Shown: positions 8,046-17,583, numbered from the stretch's first letter. The stretch: DNA of 64,000 nucleotides from SIG205 sp045545595 (GCA_045545595.1 JAZQBG010000010.1:48188-112187); one strand, 5' to 3'. Made by a program: numbers and translations. Notes: a model not told the origin generated them from the letters alone.

Positions 8046-8891
8046 ATGCAAAGACAAAAAAGTTATGACAATACACCAACACTGTACATACTACCTACAC
8101 CAATTGGTAATTTAGATGACATAACTTATAGAACTATTAAAGTGTTAAATGAAGTAGAGGTTGTTTTTTGTGAAGATACTAGAATTACAAGACAACTTTT
8201 AAATCATTTGAATATTGAAAATAAAAAGCTTATTTCAAATCATAAATATAATGAGTTTGCAATTAAAGAAAAAATATTAGAACATTTAAATAGTGGTAAT
8301 TCTATTGCGCTAGTATCCGATAGAGGTACTCCTGGAATAAGTGATCCTGGTTTTGTTGCAGTAGAATGCGCTATAGAAAACGATTATAACGTAGTATGTT
8401 TGCCTGGCGCAAACGCTTTAATTCCAGCTCTTGTAATGTCTGGATTAGAAACTCAACCATTCTTGTTTTATGGATTTTTAAATAGTAAAAGTTCTAAACA
8501 AAAAGAAGAATTAGAAAATTTAAAGAATCAGGAATCTACAATAATATTTTATGAGGCACCTCATAGATTAAAATCAACATTAGAAAACATATGTAAAGTA
8601 TTTGGTGATAGACATATTGCTTTAGTAAGAGAAATAAGTAAATTACACGAAGAAGTAATTAGAAGTAATATCTCTGAAATAGTAGATATAGCAGACACTC
8701 TTAAAGGTGAATTTGTTATTATTGTTGAGAAATATATTAAAGAAGACGTAGACTATTCAAAAACTTCTGTATTAGATCATATAAATCAATATATTGAACA
8801 AGGACTTTCTTCTAACGATGCAATTAAAAAAGTCGCAAAAGATAGAAATGTTCCAAAAAATGATGTGTATAAAGAATATCATAAAAGGTGA
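8046..8891 (+). CDS. rsmI: 16S rRNA 2'-O-methyltransferase RsmI
   Basis: RsmI methylates the ribose of C1402 in 16S rRNA. The 281-residue protein shows the TP-methylase pattern LYILPTPIGNLDDIT, CEDTRITRQLL, the strongly conserved SDRGTPGISDPG near residue 95, and FYEAPHRL. It starts at ATG 8046 after TAGGTGATA, eight bases past the trmN stop. The position in the trmN-rsmI pair is conserved; abrB, which follows rsmI in Bacillus, is replaced here by pth. Confidence 0.95.
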   Translation: MQRQKSYDNTPTLYILPTPIGNLDDITYRTIKVLNEVEVVFCEDTRITRQLLNHLNIENKKLISNHKYNEFAIKEKILEHLNSGNSIALVSDRGTPGISDPGFVAVECAIENDYNVVCLPGANALIPALVMSGLETQPFLFYGFLNSKSSKQKEELENLKNQESTIIFYEAPHRLKSTLENICKVFGDRHIALVREISKLHEEVIRSNISEIVDIADTLKGEFVIIVEKYIKEDVDYSKTSVLDHINQYIEQGLSSNDAIKKVAKDRNVPKNDVYKEYHKR

Positions 8892-8899
8892 TGATATAA

Positions 8900-9463
8900 A
8901 TGAAATTAGTAGTAGGTATTGGAAACCCTGGTAAAGAATATGAATACACTAGACATAACATTGGATTTGATACAATTGACATGTTAGCAAGTAAATTAAA
9001 TATTACTACCAGCAAAGAAAAATTTAATGGTGTATACTTTGAAACAATAATTAATGGAGAAAAAGTATTATTATTAAAACCACAAAGTTATGTTAATCTT
9101 AGTGGTACAGTAGTTAGAAAATTTATGGATTATTTTAAAATAGATGTTGAAGATATATTAGTAGTAGTTGATGACTTAGACCAAAAAATAGGAAATTACA
9201 AATTAAAAAGCAATAGTTCTTCTGGTGGTCATAATGGTCTTAAAAATATTGAACAAAATCTAGGTACTAAAGATTATAAACGTTTAAAAATAGGAATTGA
9301 TAATGGTAATAAAGATAATGTTGTTGATTATGTCTTAGGTAGATTTGGTAAAGAAGAAAGAACTATTATTGATAAAGTTATAGAAATTGGTGCTGAAATA
9401 ATACTAGATTTTACTAATACTGATTTTAATAAATTAATGACAAAATATAACAAAAAAATGTGA
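8900..9463 (+). CDS. pth: Peptidyl-tRNA hydrolase
   Basis: Pth releases tRNA from peptidyl-tRNAs that drop off the ribosome. The 187-residue protein carries GIGNPGKEYEYTRHNIGF with the catalytic His (TRHN, residue 19-20 region), KPQSYVNLSG, and VVVDDLDQ followed by SSSGGHNGLKNI. All expected active-site residues are present. It lies nine bases after rsmI and upstream of mfd; pth next to mfd is also the Bacillus order. Confidence 0.96.
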   Translation: MKLVVGIGNPGKEYEYTRHNIGFDTIDMLASKLNITTSKEKFNGVYFETIINGEKVLLLKPQSYVNLSGTVVRKFMDYFKIDVEDILVVVDDLDQKIGNYKLKSNSSSGGHNGLKNIEQNLGTKDYKRLKIGIDNGNKDNVVDYVLGRFGKEERTIIDKVIEIGAEIILDFTNTDFNKLMTKYNKKM

Positions 9464-9489
9464 TATAAAAATATCATGAGGTGATAAGT

Positions 9490-12400
9490 ATGAACTTATT
9501 TGACAACTTAATAGATGTTTCATACATATCTGGTAAAACAGCTATTGATGGAATTAATAATGGAATTGAACCTCTATATTTATATAACTTATATAAAAAG
9601 GCCAATAGAGGTCTTTTTGTCGTTACTTCATCTTTATATGAAGCTAACAAATTATATAATTCACTATACTGTTATACTAAAGATGTTTTATTATTTCCAA
9701 TGGATGATTTTCTAACAACTAGAATTGCGACAATAAGTCCAGAATTAAAAAGTGTTAGACTTTCAACAATAAATGAATTAATCAATAATGGTAATAAAAT
9801 AGTAATCACACACTTAATGGGATTTCTTAAGTTTTTACCTAATAAAGCTTCTAGTAAGAAAAATATATTACAAATAGAAAAGGGTAAAAATTATAAAAGG
9901 GAAGACTTATTAGTTAATCTAGATGAATTGGGTTACAATAGAGATACTATTGTTACAAATACAGGGGAGTATGCAGTTAGAGGATACATACTTGACTTGT
10001 TCCCAGTAAATGAACAAAATCCAATACGTATAGAATTCTTTGATGATGAAATAGAATCTATAAGAAGTTTTGACTATGAAACACAATTGTCAATTAAAGA
10101 ATTAAATAATATTGAAATACGTCCTTTTAATGAAGTGAATATTAATAAAGAACATAGTTCATTACTTGATTATGTTGAAAATCCTATATTAATTTATTTT
10201 GACTATAATAAAATTAAGAATAGTTATAAAAGTTTAGTATCAGAAATGTTTGAATATAATGAACGTAATGATACAGATGAAGTTTATATGCACGACTTTG
10301 ATGAGTTATCAATAAGTGATGAAATCTTTGTTTTTAAAACTGATAACATGTTAGATGGTATTAAACTAAATGATAAGATACAATTGTTTTCATCATCGGT
10401 ACCTGAATTTAATGGCAATATAGAAAATATTAAAGATTATATTTATGAAACAATTGATAAAAATAAAACAGTCATTATCTGTTTTGATACTGAAAAGCAA
10501 TTAAAAAACTTTAATGAATATATTTCAGAAGACTCTATTATTACTAATGAAAATAATATTATAGAAAATAAAATAAATCTTGTAATGAAACAAATTGTTA
10601 CTGGTTTCACTTATGATAAGTATGTAATATTGAGTTCAAATGATTTATATGGCAATATCTCAAATAAAAATCATATTAAGAGTAATTATAAATATGGTAC
10701 TAAGATAAAAGATATTAACAAATTAAATATTGGTGATTATGTAGTTCATAATATACATGGTATAGGTGTATACTGTGGTATAGTAACTCTTCCTAAGGGT
10801 GATATTAAAAAAGATTACCTAAAATTAAAGTATAAAGGTAATGATGTTTTATATATTCCTGTGGAAAAAATAGATTTAATTAGTAAGTATTCTTCAAATG
10901 AAGGTGCGGCACCTAAAATTAATAAGTTAGGAAGTACTGAATGGGAGAAGACTAAGCTAAGAGTTAAATCTAAAGTTAAAAATATTGCGCAAGACCTACT
11001 TAAGTTATATGCTGAAAGAGAAGCAAGAAAAGGTTTTGCTTTCTTGCCGGATTCAGAAGAACAAATATTATTTGAAAATGAGTTTTCATATACTCCTACT
11101 AATGATCAAATGCTTGCAGTTAGACAAATTAAAGAAGACATGGAAAAAGAAACACCAATGGATAGATTACTTTGCGGAGATGTTGGTTTTGGTAAAACAG
11201 AAGTTGCGTTTAGAGCTGCCTTTAAAGCTATAATGAGTGGTAAGCAAGTAGCATATCTTTGTCCAACTACAATTCTATCTAGTCAACACTATAAAAACGC
11301 TATAGAACGCTTTAAATCATTTCCTATTAATATTGGACTATTAAATAGATTTGTTACTCCTAAGAAAGTAAATGACACCTTAGAAGGTCTTAAAAATGGT
11401 ACAGTTGACTTTGTAATTGGTACACATAGATTATTAAGTAAAGATGTTGAATTTAAAGATTTAGGATTATTGATAATAGATGAAGAACAACGATTTGGTG
11501 TTACTCATAAAGAAAAGATAAAAGAAATTAAAAGTAATGTAGACGTTTTAACACTTTCTGCAACTCCTATACCTAGAACACTACAAATGTCTATGGTAGG
11601 GATTAGAAATTTATCATTAATAGAAACTGCGCCTGTTGATAGGTATCCTGTTCAAACTTATGTATTACCAGAAAATAAAAGTATAATAAAAGATGTAATC
11701 TATAAAGAACTAAGCAGAGAAGGTCAAGTATTTTTACTGTTTAACAGTGTAGAACAAATTGTAAACAAGTATTATGAAATATCAAAAATGATACCTGAAG
11801 CTAAAGTTACTTATGCACATGGACAAATGAGTAGACAAGAATTAGAAGATAGAATGCAGTCATTCATTAATCATGAATATGATATTCTGATTTGTACTAC
11901 AATCATTGAAACAGGTATTGATATACCTAATGCGAATACGTTAATTATTTTAGATGCAGACCACTTTGGTCTTAGCCAGTTATATCAAATTAGAGGTAGA
12001 GTTGGTCGTACTAATAAAATAGGATATGCTTATCTAATGTATGATGAAAGAAAAGTATTAAATGATGTTGCATCTAAAAGATTACAAGTTATTAAGGATT
12101 TCACTGAATTAGGAAGTGGATTTAGTATCGCAATGCGTGACTTATCTATTAGAGGTGCGGGAGATATACTAGGTAGTGAACAAGCTGGGTTTATTGATAC
12201 AATCGGTATTGAGTTATACATGAAGATGTTAAATGAGGAAGTTGCTAGAATTAAGGGTATAGAAGTCAAGGAAGAAGAAATTGATGAAAAACCTATGATA
12301 GAAGTAGATACCCATATTTCTGATGACTATGTATCCGATGAAGATTTAAAAATTGAAATTCATAAAAAAATTAATGAAATTGATTCATATAATAAACTAT

Positions 12401-12741
12401 TATCTGTCAAAAAAGAACTTGAAGATAGATTTGGAAAAATAAATGAAACAATGTTAATATACATGTATGAAGAATGGTTAGATAAACTAGCTAAACAACT
12501 AGGTATTCAAAGATTTAACCAAACTAAAACATTTGTAGAATGTATATTTAGTGAAGAAACTAGTGATATGATTGATGGAGAAAAATTGTTCTATCAAGCA
12601 AACACTATTTCTAGAATGTTTAGATTCTCATATTCTAATAAAAAGATTAAGGTTATACTTGATACTATTAAACTAGATAAAAACTGGATTTATTATATGG
12701 TTGATTTATTAAATGTGTTTGATACATATAAGAAAAGTTAG
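9490..12741 (+). CDS. mfd: Transcription-repair coupling factor
   Basis: Mfd removes RNA polymerase stalled at DNA damage and recruits UvrA. The 1083-residue protein has an N-terminal UvrB-like half, an RNA polymerase interaction (CarD-like) domain from about residue 410 (NIGDYVVHNIHGIGVY), then the RecG-like translocase with Walker A GDVGFGKTE near 565, DEEQRFGV, SATPIPRTLQMSM, and the TRG relay near QIRGRVGRT, followed by the C-terminal UvrA-masking domain. ATG 9490 is chosen because GAGGTGAT (9478-9485) sits just upstream; an earlier GTG at 9481 is within that ribosome site. Confidence 0.97.
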   Translation: MNLFDNLIDVSYISGKTAIDGINNGIEPLYLYNLYKKANRGLFVVTSSLYEANKLYNSLYCYTKDVLLFPMDDFLTTRIATISPELKSVRLSTINELINNGNKIVITHLMGFLKFLPNKASSKKNILQIEKGKNYKREDLLVNLDELGYNRDTIVTNTGEYAVRGYILDLFPVNEQNPIRIEFFDDEIESIRSFDYETQLSIKELNNIEIRPFNEVNINKEHSSLLDYVENPILIYFDYNKIKNSYKSLVSEMFEYNERNDTDEVYMHDFDELSISDEIFVFKTDNMLDGIKLNDKIQLFSSSVPEFNGNIENIKDYIYETIDKNKTVIICFDTEKQLKNFNEYISEDSIITNENNIIENKINLVMKQIVTGFTYDKYVILSSNDLYGNISNKNHIKSNYKYGTKIKDINKLNIGDYVVHNIHGIGVYCGIVTLPKGDIKKDYLKLKYKGNDVLYIPVEKIDLISKYSSNEGAAPKINKLGSTEWEKTKLRVKSKVKNIAQDLLKLYAEREARKGFAFLPDSEEQILFENEFSYTPTNDQMLAVRQIKEDMEKETPMDRLLCGDVGFGKTEVAFRAAFKAIMSGKQVAYLCPTTILSSQHYKNAIERFKSFPINIGLLNRFVTPKKVNDTLEGLKNGTVDFVIGTHRLLSKDVEFKDLGLLIIDEEQRFGVTHKEKIKEIKSNVDVLTLSATPIPRTLQMSMVGIRNLSLIETAPVDRYPVQTYVLPENKSIIKDVIYKELSREGQVFLLFNSVEQIVNKYYEISKMIPEAKVTYAHGQMSRQELEDRMQSFINHEYDILICTTIIETGIDIPNANTLIILDADHFGLSQLYQIRGRVGRTNKIGYAYLMYDERKVLNDVASKRLQVIKDFTELGSGFSIAMRDLSIRGAGDILGSEQAGFIDTIGIELYMKMLNEEVARIKGIEVKEEEIDEKPMIEVDTHISDDYVSDEDLKIEIHKKINEIDSYNKLLSVKKELEDRFGKINETMLIYMYEEWLDKLAKQLGIQRFNQTKTFVECIFSEETSDMIDGEKLFYQANTISRMFRFSYSNKKIKVILDTIKLDKNWIYYMVDLLNVFDTYKKS

Positions 12742-12773
12742 AATTTAATTTTTGATAAATTCTAACTTTCTTT
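12737..12773. terminator. Bidirectional terminator between mfd and ppa
   Basis: GTTAGAATTTA (12737-12747) pairs perfectly with TAAATTCTAAC (12756-12766) around an 8-nt loop, followed by a T-rich run on + and a run of A before the stem that reads as T on the - strand. The stop codons of both mfd and ppa lie inside the hairpin. Confidence 0.88.
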
Positions 12774-13262
12774 TTTTATACTTCTAATATATAAATCTCT
12801 ATTTTCTTGTAATAGTTTTAATGCATCTTCTTTACCATGATAATCTTTTATTTCAACTTTGATTTTTTGTAATGTTTTATAGGTTTTAAAAAAATCTTTA
12901 ATTATCTCTAAAGTAGTGTCAGGGATATCACTTAATTCTTTAACATGATCATATCTTGGATCTTTATCAACAACTGCGATTACTTTTTGATCAGCTTCGC
13001 CATTATCTATTACATCTAGATATCCAACAATTCTTGCGTCAACTATACAACCTGGAAAAGTTTTCTCGGTTGACAATACTAATATATCTAAAGGATCACC
13101 ATCAAGTGATAAAGTTTTATCAATATAACCATATTCAGCAGGATAACTCATAGTTGTATATAAAACTCTATCTAATTTAATTCTATTTCTTTCTTTATCT
13201 ATCTCATATTTATTTTTTGTTCCCATTGGAATCTCTATAATTGCTTCAACCACATTATTCAT
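12762..13262 (-). CDS. ppa: Inorganic pyrophosphatase, family I
   Basis: This enzyme hydrolyses pyrophosphate from biosynthetic reactions and uses Mg2+. The 166-residue protein begins VEAIIEIPMGTKNKYEID and contains SYPAEYGYIDKTLSLDGDPLDILV with the metal-binding Asp cluster (DGDPLD), plus VDKDPRY; this is the soluble family I enzyme. AAGGA is placed before the ATG on the minus strand. It is one of only three minus-strand genes in the window and is convergent with mfd. Many Bacilli use the family II enzyme instead, so the family I type is a mild lineage clue. Confidence 0.95.
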   Translation of the reverse strand: MNNVVEAIIEIPMGTKNKYEIDKERNRIKLDRVLYTTMSYPAEYGYIDKTLSLDGDPLDILVLSTEKTFPGCIVDARIVGYLDVIDNGEADQKVIAVVDKDPRYDHVKELSDIPDTTLEIIKDFFKTYKTLQKIKVEIKDYHGKEDALKLLQENRDLYIRSIKKES

Positions 13263-13391
13263 TTTAATCCTTCTTTCTAACTCTAATAACAGTTTATCAT
13301 AAATACTTAAAAAAATAAAATTTTTGCTTGATATATTGGTATATTTTACTATTTAGGAAACAGAATAAATTTTAGAAAGAGAGGTAACAAA

Positions 13392-13925
13392 ATGAAAGCA
13401 ACTGGTGTTGTAAGAAGGATAGATGAACTAGGACGTATTGTTATACCAAAAGAAATAAGAAAAAATTTAAAAATTAGAGATGGTGAATCAATAGAGATAT
13501 TTACTGATAATTTAAATCAAATTATTTTAAAAAAATATTCTTTATCAGAAGATTATACTATAATTATTCAAAGTTATGTAGAGGCTATACATCAAACATT
13601 AAAGAAAGATATATTAATAACAGATAGGGATAAATTTATAACTGGAATTAGCGAATATAAAAAAGAATGTGAGAATAGGGATATTAGTGATTATCTTCTT
13701 AGAATTATTGACAAACGAGAAATAACAAAAGAAAATGAGAATGGTGAAATAGAACTATGTAGTGGGAAAAGATATAGTGGAAAATATTTAGCATATCCAA
13801 TAATATCTTCAGGAGAAGCTATTGGACTTATAATTCTTTTATCTAAAAATGAGCAAATCACTAAAGAAGAAGAAAATGTAATTCAAGTAGCAGCTAACTT
13901 TTTAGGAAAATATATTGAAAATTAA
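13392..13925 (+). CDS. spoVT: Stage V sporulation protein T
   Basis: This 177-residue transcription factor has an AbrB-type swapped-hairpin DNA-binding domain (MKATGVVRRIDELGRIVIPKEIRKNL, residues 1-50) and a C-terminal GAF-like domain (to residue 177, ending VIQVAANFLGKYIEN). The two-domain length separates SpoVT from AbrB (about 95 residues). In Bacillus, SpoVT acts in the forespore and tunes sigma-G genes; it lies next to mfd there as here. The ribosome site GAGAGGTAA precedes ATG 13392. Confidence 0.93.
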   Translation: MKATGVVRRIDELGRIVIPKEIRKNLKIRDGESIEIFTDNLNQIILKKYSLSEDYTIIIQSYVEAIHQTLKKDILITDRDKFITGISEYKKECENRDISDYLLRIIDKREITKENENGEIELCSGKRYSGKYLAYPIISSGEAIGLIILLSKNEQITKEEENVIQVAANFLGKYIEN

Positions 13926-13943
13926 TTTTAATTTGTGTATAAT
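13915..13943 (+). promoter_or_regulatory. Promoter of the metG T-box leader
   Basis: TTGAAA (13915-13920), 17 bp, TATAAT (13938-13943). The -35 overlaps the end of spoVT. Confidence 0.85.
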
Positions 13944-13949
13944 ATGCAT

Positions 13950-14168
13950 ATATTTTATTTAGTTATTTGCGTTGAAGGAAAGAGTATATAACATTTACAT
14001 TCATAGAGAGTTTATGTATGGTGAAAATAGACATTGTAAAGTTATAGAAGATGGTTCTGGAGCAAATCGTATATATGCGTTAAAATCTCAAGTGTATAAT
14101 GTTAATTATAAATTAAGGTGGTACCGCGAAATAGATTCGTCCTTATGTTTGGAAGAGTCTATTTTTTA
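13950..14168 (+). ncRNA. T-box riboswitch controlling metG
   Basis: A tRNA-sensing leader fills the gap between spoVT and metG. The invariant T-box AAGGTGGTACCGCG is at 14115-14128, followed by the antiterminator partner (CGTCCTTA) and a terminator. The AGTA-type box (AGAGTATATAAC) near 13980 and the closing strand GTTATA near 14040 frame Stem I. By its position it should sense uncharged tRNA-Met and let transcription into metG proceed when methionine charging falls. I could not fix the specifier codon with certainty by eye. Open frames inside this leader are not genes. Confidence 0.93.
14130..14168 (+). terminator. T-box attenuator terminator
   Basis: AATAGATTC (14130-14138) pairs with GAGTCTATT (14155-14163) with one G-U pair, followed by TTTTTT. 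The 5' arm overlaps the antiterminator, so the two structures are mutually exclusive. Confidence 0.87.
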
Positions 14169-14203
14169 TTTTAATAAAATAGAATTTAAAAGGAGAGAGA
14201 AAA

Positions 14204-15784
14204 ATGGAAGATAAAAAGTATTATATTTCTACTGCAATAGCGTATACATCTGGAAAACCTCATATTGGAAATACATATGAAATAGTTTTAGGTGATGCAA
14301 TTGCTAGATACAAAAGATTATTAGGTTATGATGTTTATTTTCAAACTGGTACTGATGAACATGGTATCAAAATTCAAGAGAAAGCTCTTGCTAAAGGTGT
14401 AACACCTCAAGAGTTTGTTGATGATGTTGCAGATGAAATTAAAAGAATTTGGGATTTAATGGACACTAGCTATGACAAATTTGTTAGAACTACTGATAAA
14501 GAACATGAAAAGAAAGTACAACAAATATTTAAAAGACTTTATGATCAAGGTGATATTTACAAAGGAAAATATGAAGGATGGTATTGTGTTCCTTGTGAAT
14601 CATTCTTTACTGAATCTCAATTAGAGGAAGGCAAATGTCCAGATTGTGGAAGAGAAGTTAAAAAGGAAAGCGAAGAAGCATACTTCTTTAAATTAAGTAA
14701 ATATCAAGATAGATTAATTGAATATATAAATGAACATCCTGAATTTATTCAACCAGAATCAAGAAAAAATGAAATGATTCAAAACTTCTTAAAAGTTGGA
14801 TTACAAGATTTATGTGTATCTAGAACAACATTTAGTTGGGGAGTTCCTGTAGATTTTGATCCTAAACATGTAGTTTACGTTTGGATAGATGCGTTAAGTA
14901 ACTATATTACTTTCTTAGGTTATGACATTGATGGAAATCATGACGAGAAATTTAAAAAATATTGGCCTGCAGATGTTCACTTAATTGGTAAAGATATATT
15001 AAGATTTCATACATTATATTGGCCAATTATGTTAATGGCTTTAGATGTTGAATTACCTAAGCAAATCTTTGGTCATCCATGGTTATTAATGGGTGATGGT
15101 AAAATGAGTAAAAGTAAAGGTAATGTAATGTATGCAGATGATTTAGTAAATCTATTTGGATTAGATGCAGTTCGTTATTACTTATTACATGAAATACCAT
15201 TCGCAAATGATGGAACAATTACTTATGACTTGTTAATTGAAAGAATAAATTCAGATTTAGCAAACGTACTAGGTAACTTAGTTAATAGAACTATTTCAAT
15301 GGTTAACAAATATTTTGATGGCGTTGTTCCAAATAATGATGTTAAAGAAGAAATTGATGATGATTTAATCACTATGACTATCAATACACCATTATTGGTT
15401 GAAAAAAATATGAATGACTTAAAAGTTGCAGCAGCAATTGATAATATATTTGATTTACTTAGAAGATGTAATAAATACATAGATGAAACTGAACCATGGG
15501 TTTTAGCAAAAGATGAAACTAAAAAGGATAGATTAGGAGCAGTTTTATATAATTTACTAGAATCTATTAGAATTTCAGCAGTATTATTACAAGCATATTT
15601 ACCATCTACGGCTAAAAACATATTTGAACAAATAAATACAACAGAAACAGATTATTCAACTGTAAATAGCTTTGATGGTATGAAAAAAACTGACAAAGTA
15701 GGCAATCCAAAACCACTATTTGCTAGAATTGATAAAGAAGCTAAATTAAAAGAAATAGAAGAATATTATGCAAAAAACAACTAA
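14204..15784 (+). CDS. metG: Methionyl-tRNA synthetase
   Basis: This class I synthetase charges tRNA-Met. In the 526-residue protein the HIGH motif reads HIGN (KPHIGNTYE, about residue 20), the zinc knuckle is CVPC...CPDC (about 128-150), and the KMSKS loop is KMSKSKGN (about 301). After the anticodon-binding helical domain the protein ends; the C-terminal EMAP/Trbp111-like tRNA-binding domain found in the longer B. subtilis enzyme (about 660 residues) is missing. The start ATG follows AGGAGAGAG. Regulation is by the T-box upstream. Confidence 0.96.
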   Translation: MEDKKYYISTAIAYTSGKPHIGNTYEIVLGDAIARYKRLLGYDVYFQTGTDEHGIKIQEKALAKGVTPQEFVDDVADEIKRIWDLMDTSYDKFVRTTDKEHEKKVQQIFKRLYDQGDIYKGKYEGWYCVPCESFFTESQLEEGKCPDCGREVKKESEEAYFFKLSKYQDRLIEYINEHPEFIQPESRKNEMIQNFLKVGLQDLCVSRTTFSWGVPVDFDPKHVVYVWIDALSNYITFLGYDIDGNHDEKFKKYWPADVHLIGKDILRFHTLYWPIMLMALDVELPKQIFGHPWLLMGDGKMSKSKGNVMYADDLVNLFGLDAVRYYLLHEIPFANDGTITYDLLIERINSDLANVLGNLVNRTISMVNKYFDGVVPNNDVKEEIDDDLITMTINTPLLVEKNMNDLKVAAAIDNIFDLLRRCNKYIDETEPWVLAKDETKKDRLGAVLYNLLESIRISAVLLQAYLPSTAKNIFEQINTTETDYSTVNSFDGMKKTDKVGNPKPLFARIDKEAKLKEIEEYYAKNN

Positions 15785-15894
15785 TTTTGTGTAAAATTTA
15801 ATGTAAAAACTATACTTTTCGACTTTTTTCTCTGTAATATTACAAATATATGTGTTATAGTTTTATCGTTCGATAAAAAGGAGAAAAGAGAATC

Positions 15895-16086
15895 ATGATG
15901 CCAAAACAAAAAGGCAGTAACTTAAAGATTATATGCTGTTTTATACTAGGAATCTTAGTAATGAGTTTTATTAGTATTAGAAGTTTTAGTATTTATGATG
16001 TAATTTATTTAGTAATTTTAATATTTTATTTTTTAAGATATTTATATTTAATGAGAGTAGAAAAAAGAGATATGACAAAATATTAA
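15895..16086 (+). CDS. Small two-helix membrane protein, unknown function
   Basis: I do not recognise this 63-residue protein. A good ribosome site (AAAAAGGAGAAAAGA) precedes ATG ATG at 15895. A basic N-terminus (KQKG) is followed by two hydrophobic stretches (about 10-27 and 33-51) and a basic tail (MRVEKRDMTKY), which suggests a hairpin membrane protein with both ends inside. It stands alone between metG and tatD with its own upstream gap of about 110 bp. A TTCGACT at about 15818 differs by one base from a Spo0A box, which is too weak to claim control. Coding is likely but unproven. Confidence 0.6.
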   Translation: MMPKQKGSNLKIICCFILGILVMSFISIRSFSIYDVIYLVILIFYFLRYLYLMRVEKRDMTKY

Positions 16087-16087
16087 T

Positions 16088-16116
16088 TTGTTAATATCTC
16101 TTTTATTTGGTATACT
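16088..16116 (+). promoter_or_regulatory. Promoter of tatD
   Basis: TTGTTA (16088-16093), 17 bp, TATACT (16111-16116) with TG at 16108-16109 (extended -10). Confidence 0.75.
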
Positions 16117-16132
16117 TTAATTGGTGATTAAA

Positions 16133-16885
16133 ATGATAGATACTCATTGTCATATAGAAAAAGAAGATTATGATAATATTGAAGAAATATTAACTAAATG
16201 TAAAGAAAATGGAATTAATAAAATAATTGTTAGTGGTTATGATTTAGAAAGTAGTAAGGAAGCTGTTATGCTTGCTGATAGGTATGAAGAAATATATGCT
16301 ACAATTGGATTTCTACCTGAAGTATTACAAAAAGAGGATTCTTATGATTTAGAAGAACTAGAAAAATTATTACAAAATAAAAAAATAGTAGGTATTGGTG
16401 AAATAGGATTAGACTATTATTGGTATAAGGATAATAAAGATGAACAAAAAAAACTATTTATTGCACAAATAGAACTTGCTTTAAAATATAATAAACCAAT
16501 AGTTATACATTGTAGAGAAGCAATACAAGATTGTTATGATATTGTTAAGAGTTATAGTGATTTAAAAGGTACAATGCATTGTTATAGCGGTAGTGTAGAA
16601 ATGGCAAGAGAATTTACTAAGCTTGGATTATATATAAGTGTTGGTGGAGTATCAACTTTCAAAAATTCTAAAAATATTAAGGAAGTTATAAATGAACTAA
16701 ATCTTGAATATATTTTATTAGAAACAGATAGCCCATATTTAACACCTGAACCACATAGAGGTAAAAGAAATTATCCTTATTATGTAAGCTTTGTTGCTTC
16801 AAAAATAGCAGAAATTAAAAATATTGATGTGAAAACGGTTGAAAATATTACTACATCTAATGCTTGTGAGTTGTTTGACTTTTAG
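16133..16885 (+). CDS. tatD: TatD-family metal-dependent DNase
   Basis: This 250-residue TIM-barrel hydrolase is of the TatD family (3'-5' exonuclease on single-stranded DNA and RNA; role in DNA or RNA quality control). Metal ligands are visible: DTHCH at the N-terminus, GEIGLDYYW near residue 90, the HCR motif (VIHCREA), HCYSG, and the C-terminal ETDSPYLTPEPHRGKRN. ATG 16133 is preferred over an upstream GTG (16121) because GGTGAT lies between them at the right distance. The gene order metG-tatD-3D protein-ksgA matches Bacillus. Confidence 0.94.
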   Translation: MIDTHCHIEKEDYDNIEEILTKCKENGINKIIVSGYDLESSKEAVMLADRYEEIYATIGFLPEVLQKEDSYDLEELEKLLQNKKIVGIGEIGLDYYWYKDNKDEQKKLFIAQIELALKYNKPIVIHCREAIQDCYDIVKSYSDLKGTMHCYSGSVEMAREFTKLGLYISVGGVSTFKNSKNIKEVINELNLEYILLETDSPYLTPEPHRGKRNYPYYVSFVASKIAEIKNIDVKTVENITTSNACELFDF

Positions 16886-16903
16886 ATATTAATATGCTAG
16901 AAT
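16875..16903 (+). promoter_or_regulatory. Promoter of the G5/3D-domain gene
   Basis: TTGACT (16875-16880), 17 bp, TAGAAT (16898-16903) with TGc directly upstream. The -35 is inside the 3' end of tatD. Confidence 0.82.
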
Positions 16904-16927
16904 GTTATCATACTAAGAGGTGAAAAA

Positions 16928-17581
16928 ATGAAACATAAGCTACCAAAGAAATTTGGAACTATCATCAAGATTTCAGCTATTTCAGCTTTTACAGTATATG
17001 TTGCAGTTACAAGTAAAGTTGAAGTAGTACATTCTCTTACTACACCAGAATTAGATGCTGATATTACTCAAAATATCGTTCCATACGATGTTTATGAAGA
17101 AGTTAACGCTAATCTTGAATTCGGAGAAAGACAAGTTATTCAAGAAGGTATTAATGGTTTAACAGTTGAATACAATGGTGTAAAAGTAGAAGTACAAAAA
17201 CCACAATCAAAAATAATTCAAGTTGGAGAAAAAATTCTTTCTACAGTTACTGGTTCTATGACTGGCTATGGGCCTGATTGTACAGGTTGTAGTGGTCGTG
17301 TTGGGGCAGGGCAAGATGTTAGAAATGGAAATATATATTATGAAGACAAAACATATGGTAAAATGAGAATTATAGCAGCTGATGCTAAATATCCATATGG
17401 TACAGTTATGAGAATATCCAATAGTAAAGTTTTAGGTGAGCCTACTTTGGCTATAGTAATGGATAGAGGAAGCGCTATTAAAGGTGATAAAATAGATTTA
17501 TTATTTGAATCAGAAGATAGTGTCCCAGGTATTACAACACAAAAAAATATAACATTAGATATTATAAGATTAGGATGGTAA
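16928..17581 (+). CDS. Exported G5 and 3D-domain protein (YabE-like cell-wall enzyme)
   Basis: This 217-residue protein has a basic N-terminus and a hydrophobic segment at about 14-32 (signal or anchor), a short G5-like segment (IVPYDVYEEVNANLEFGERQ followed by VIQEGINGL, about 49-95) and a C-terminal 3D domain (about 115-217). The 3D signature includes AADAKYPYGTVMRI and AIVMDRGSAIKGDKIDL with the conserved Asp residues. 3D domains are related to the lytic MltA/RpfB/YabE group acting on peptidoglycan glycan strands. B. subtilis yabE sits in the same place but has several extra DUF348 repeats; this copy is compact. RnmV, normally between yabE and ksgA, is absent. Confidence 0.85.
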   Translation: MKHKLPKKFGTIIKISAISAFTVYVAVTSKVEVVHSLTTPELDADITQNIVPYDVYEEVNANLEFGERQVIQEGINGLTVEYNGVKVEVQKPQSKIIQVGEKILSTVTGSMTGYGPDCTGCSGRVGAGQDVRNGNIYYEDKTYGKMRIIAADAKYPYGTVMRISNSKVLGEPTLAIVMDRGSAIKGDKIDLLFESEDSVPGITTQKNITLDIIRLGW

Positions 17582-17583
17582 AG

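Noticed and set aside
13972..14214. An 80-codon open frame upstream of metG
   Set aside because: It lies within the T-box riboswitch; its sequence is explained by RNA structure (T-box, antiterminator, terminator) and it overlaps the metG start.
15815..15825. TTCGACT as a Spo0A box upstream of the 63-residue membrane protein
   Set aside because: Only six of seven bases match and no second site is near; insufficient for a regulatory call.
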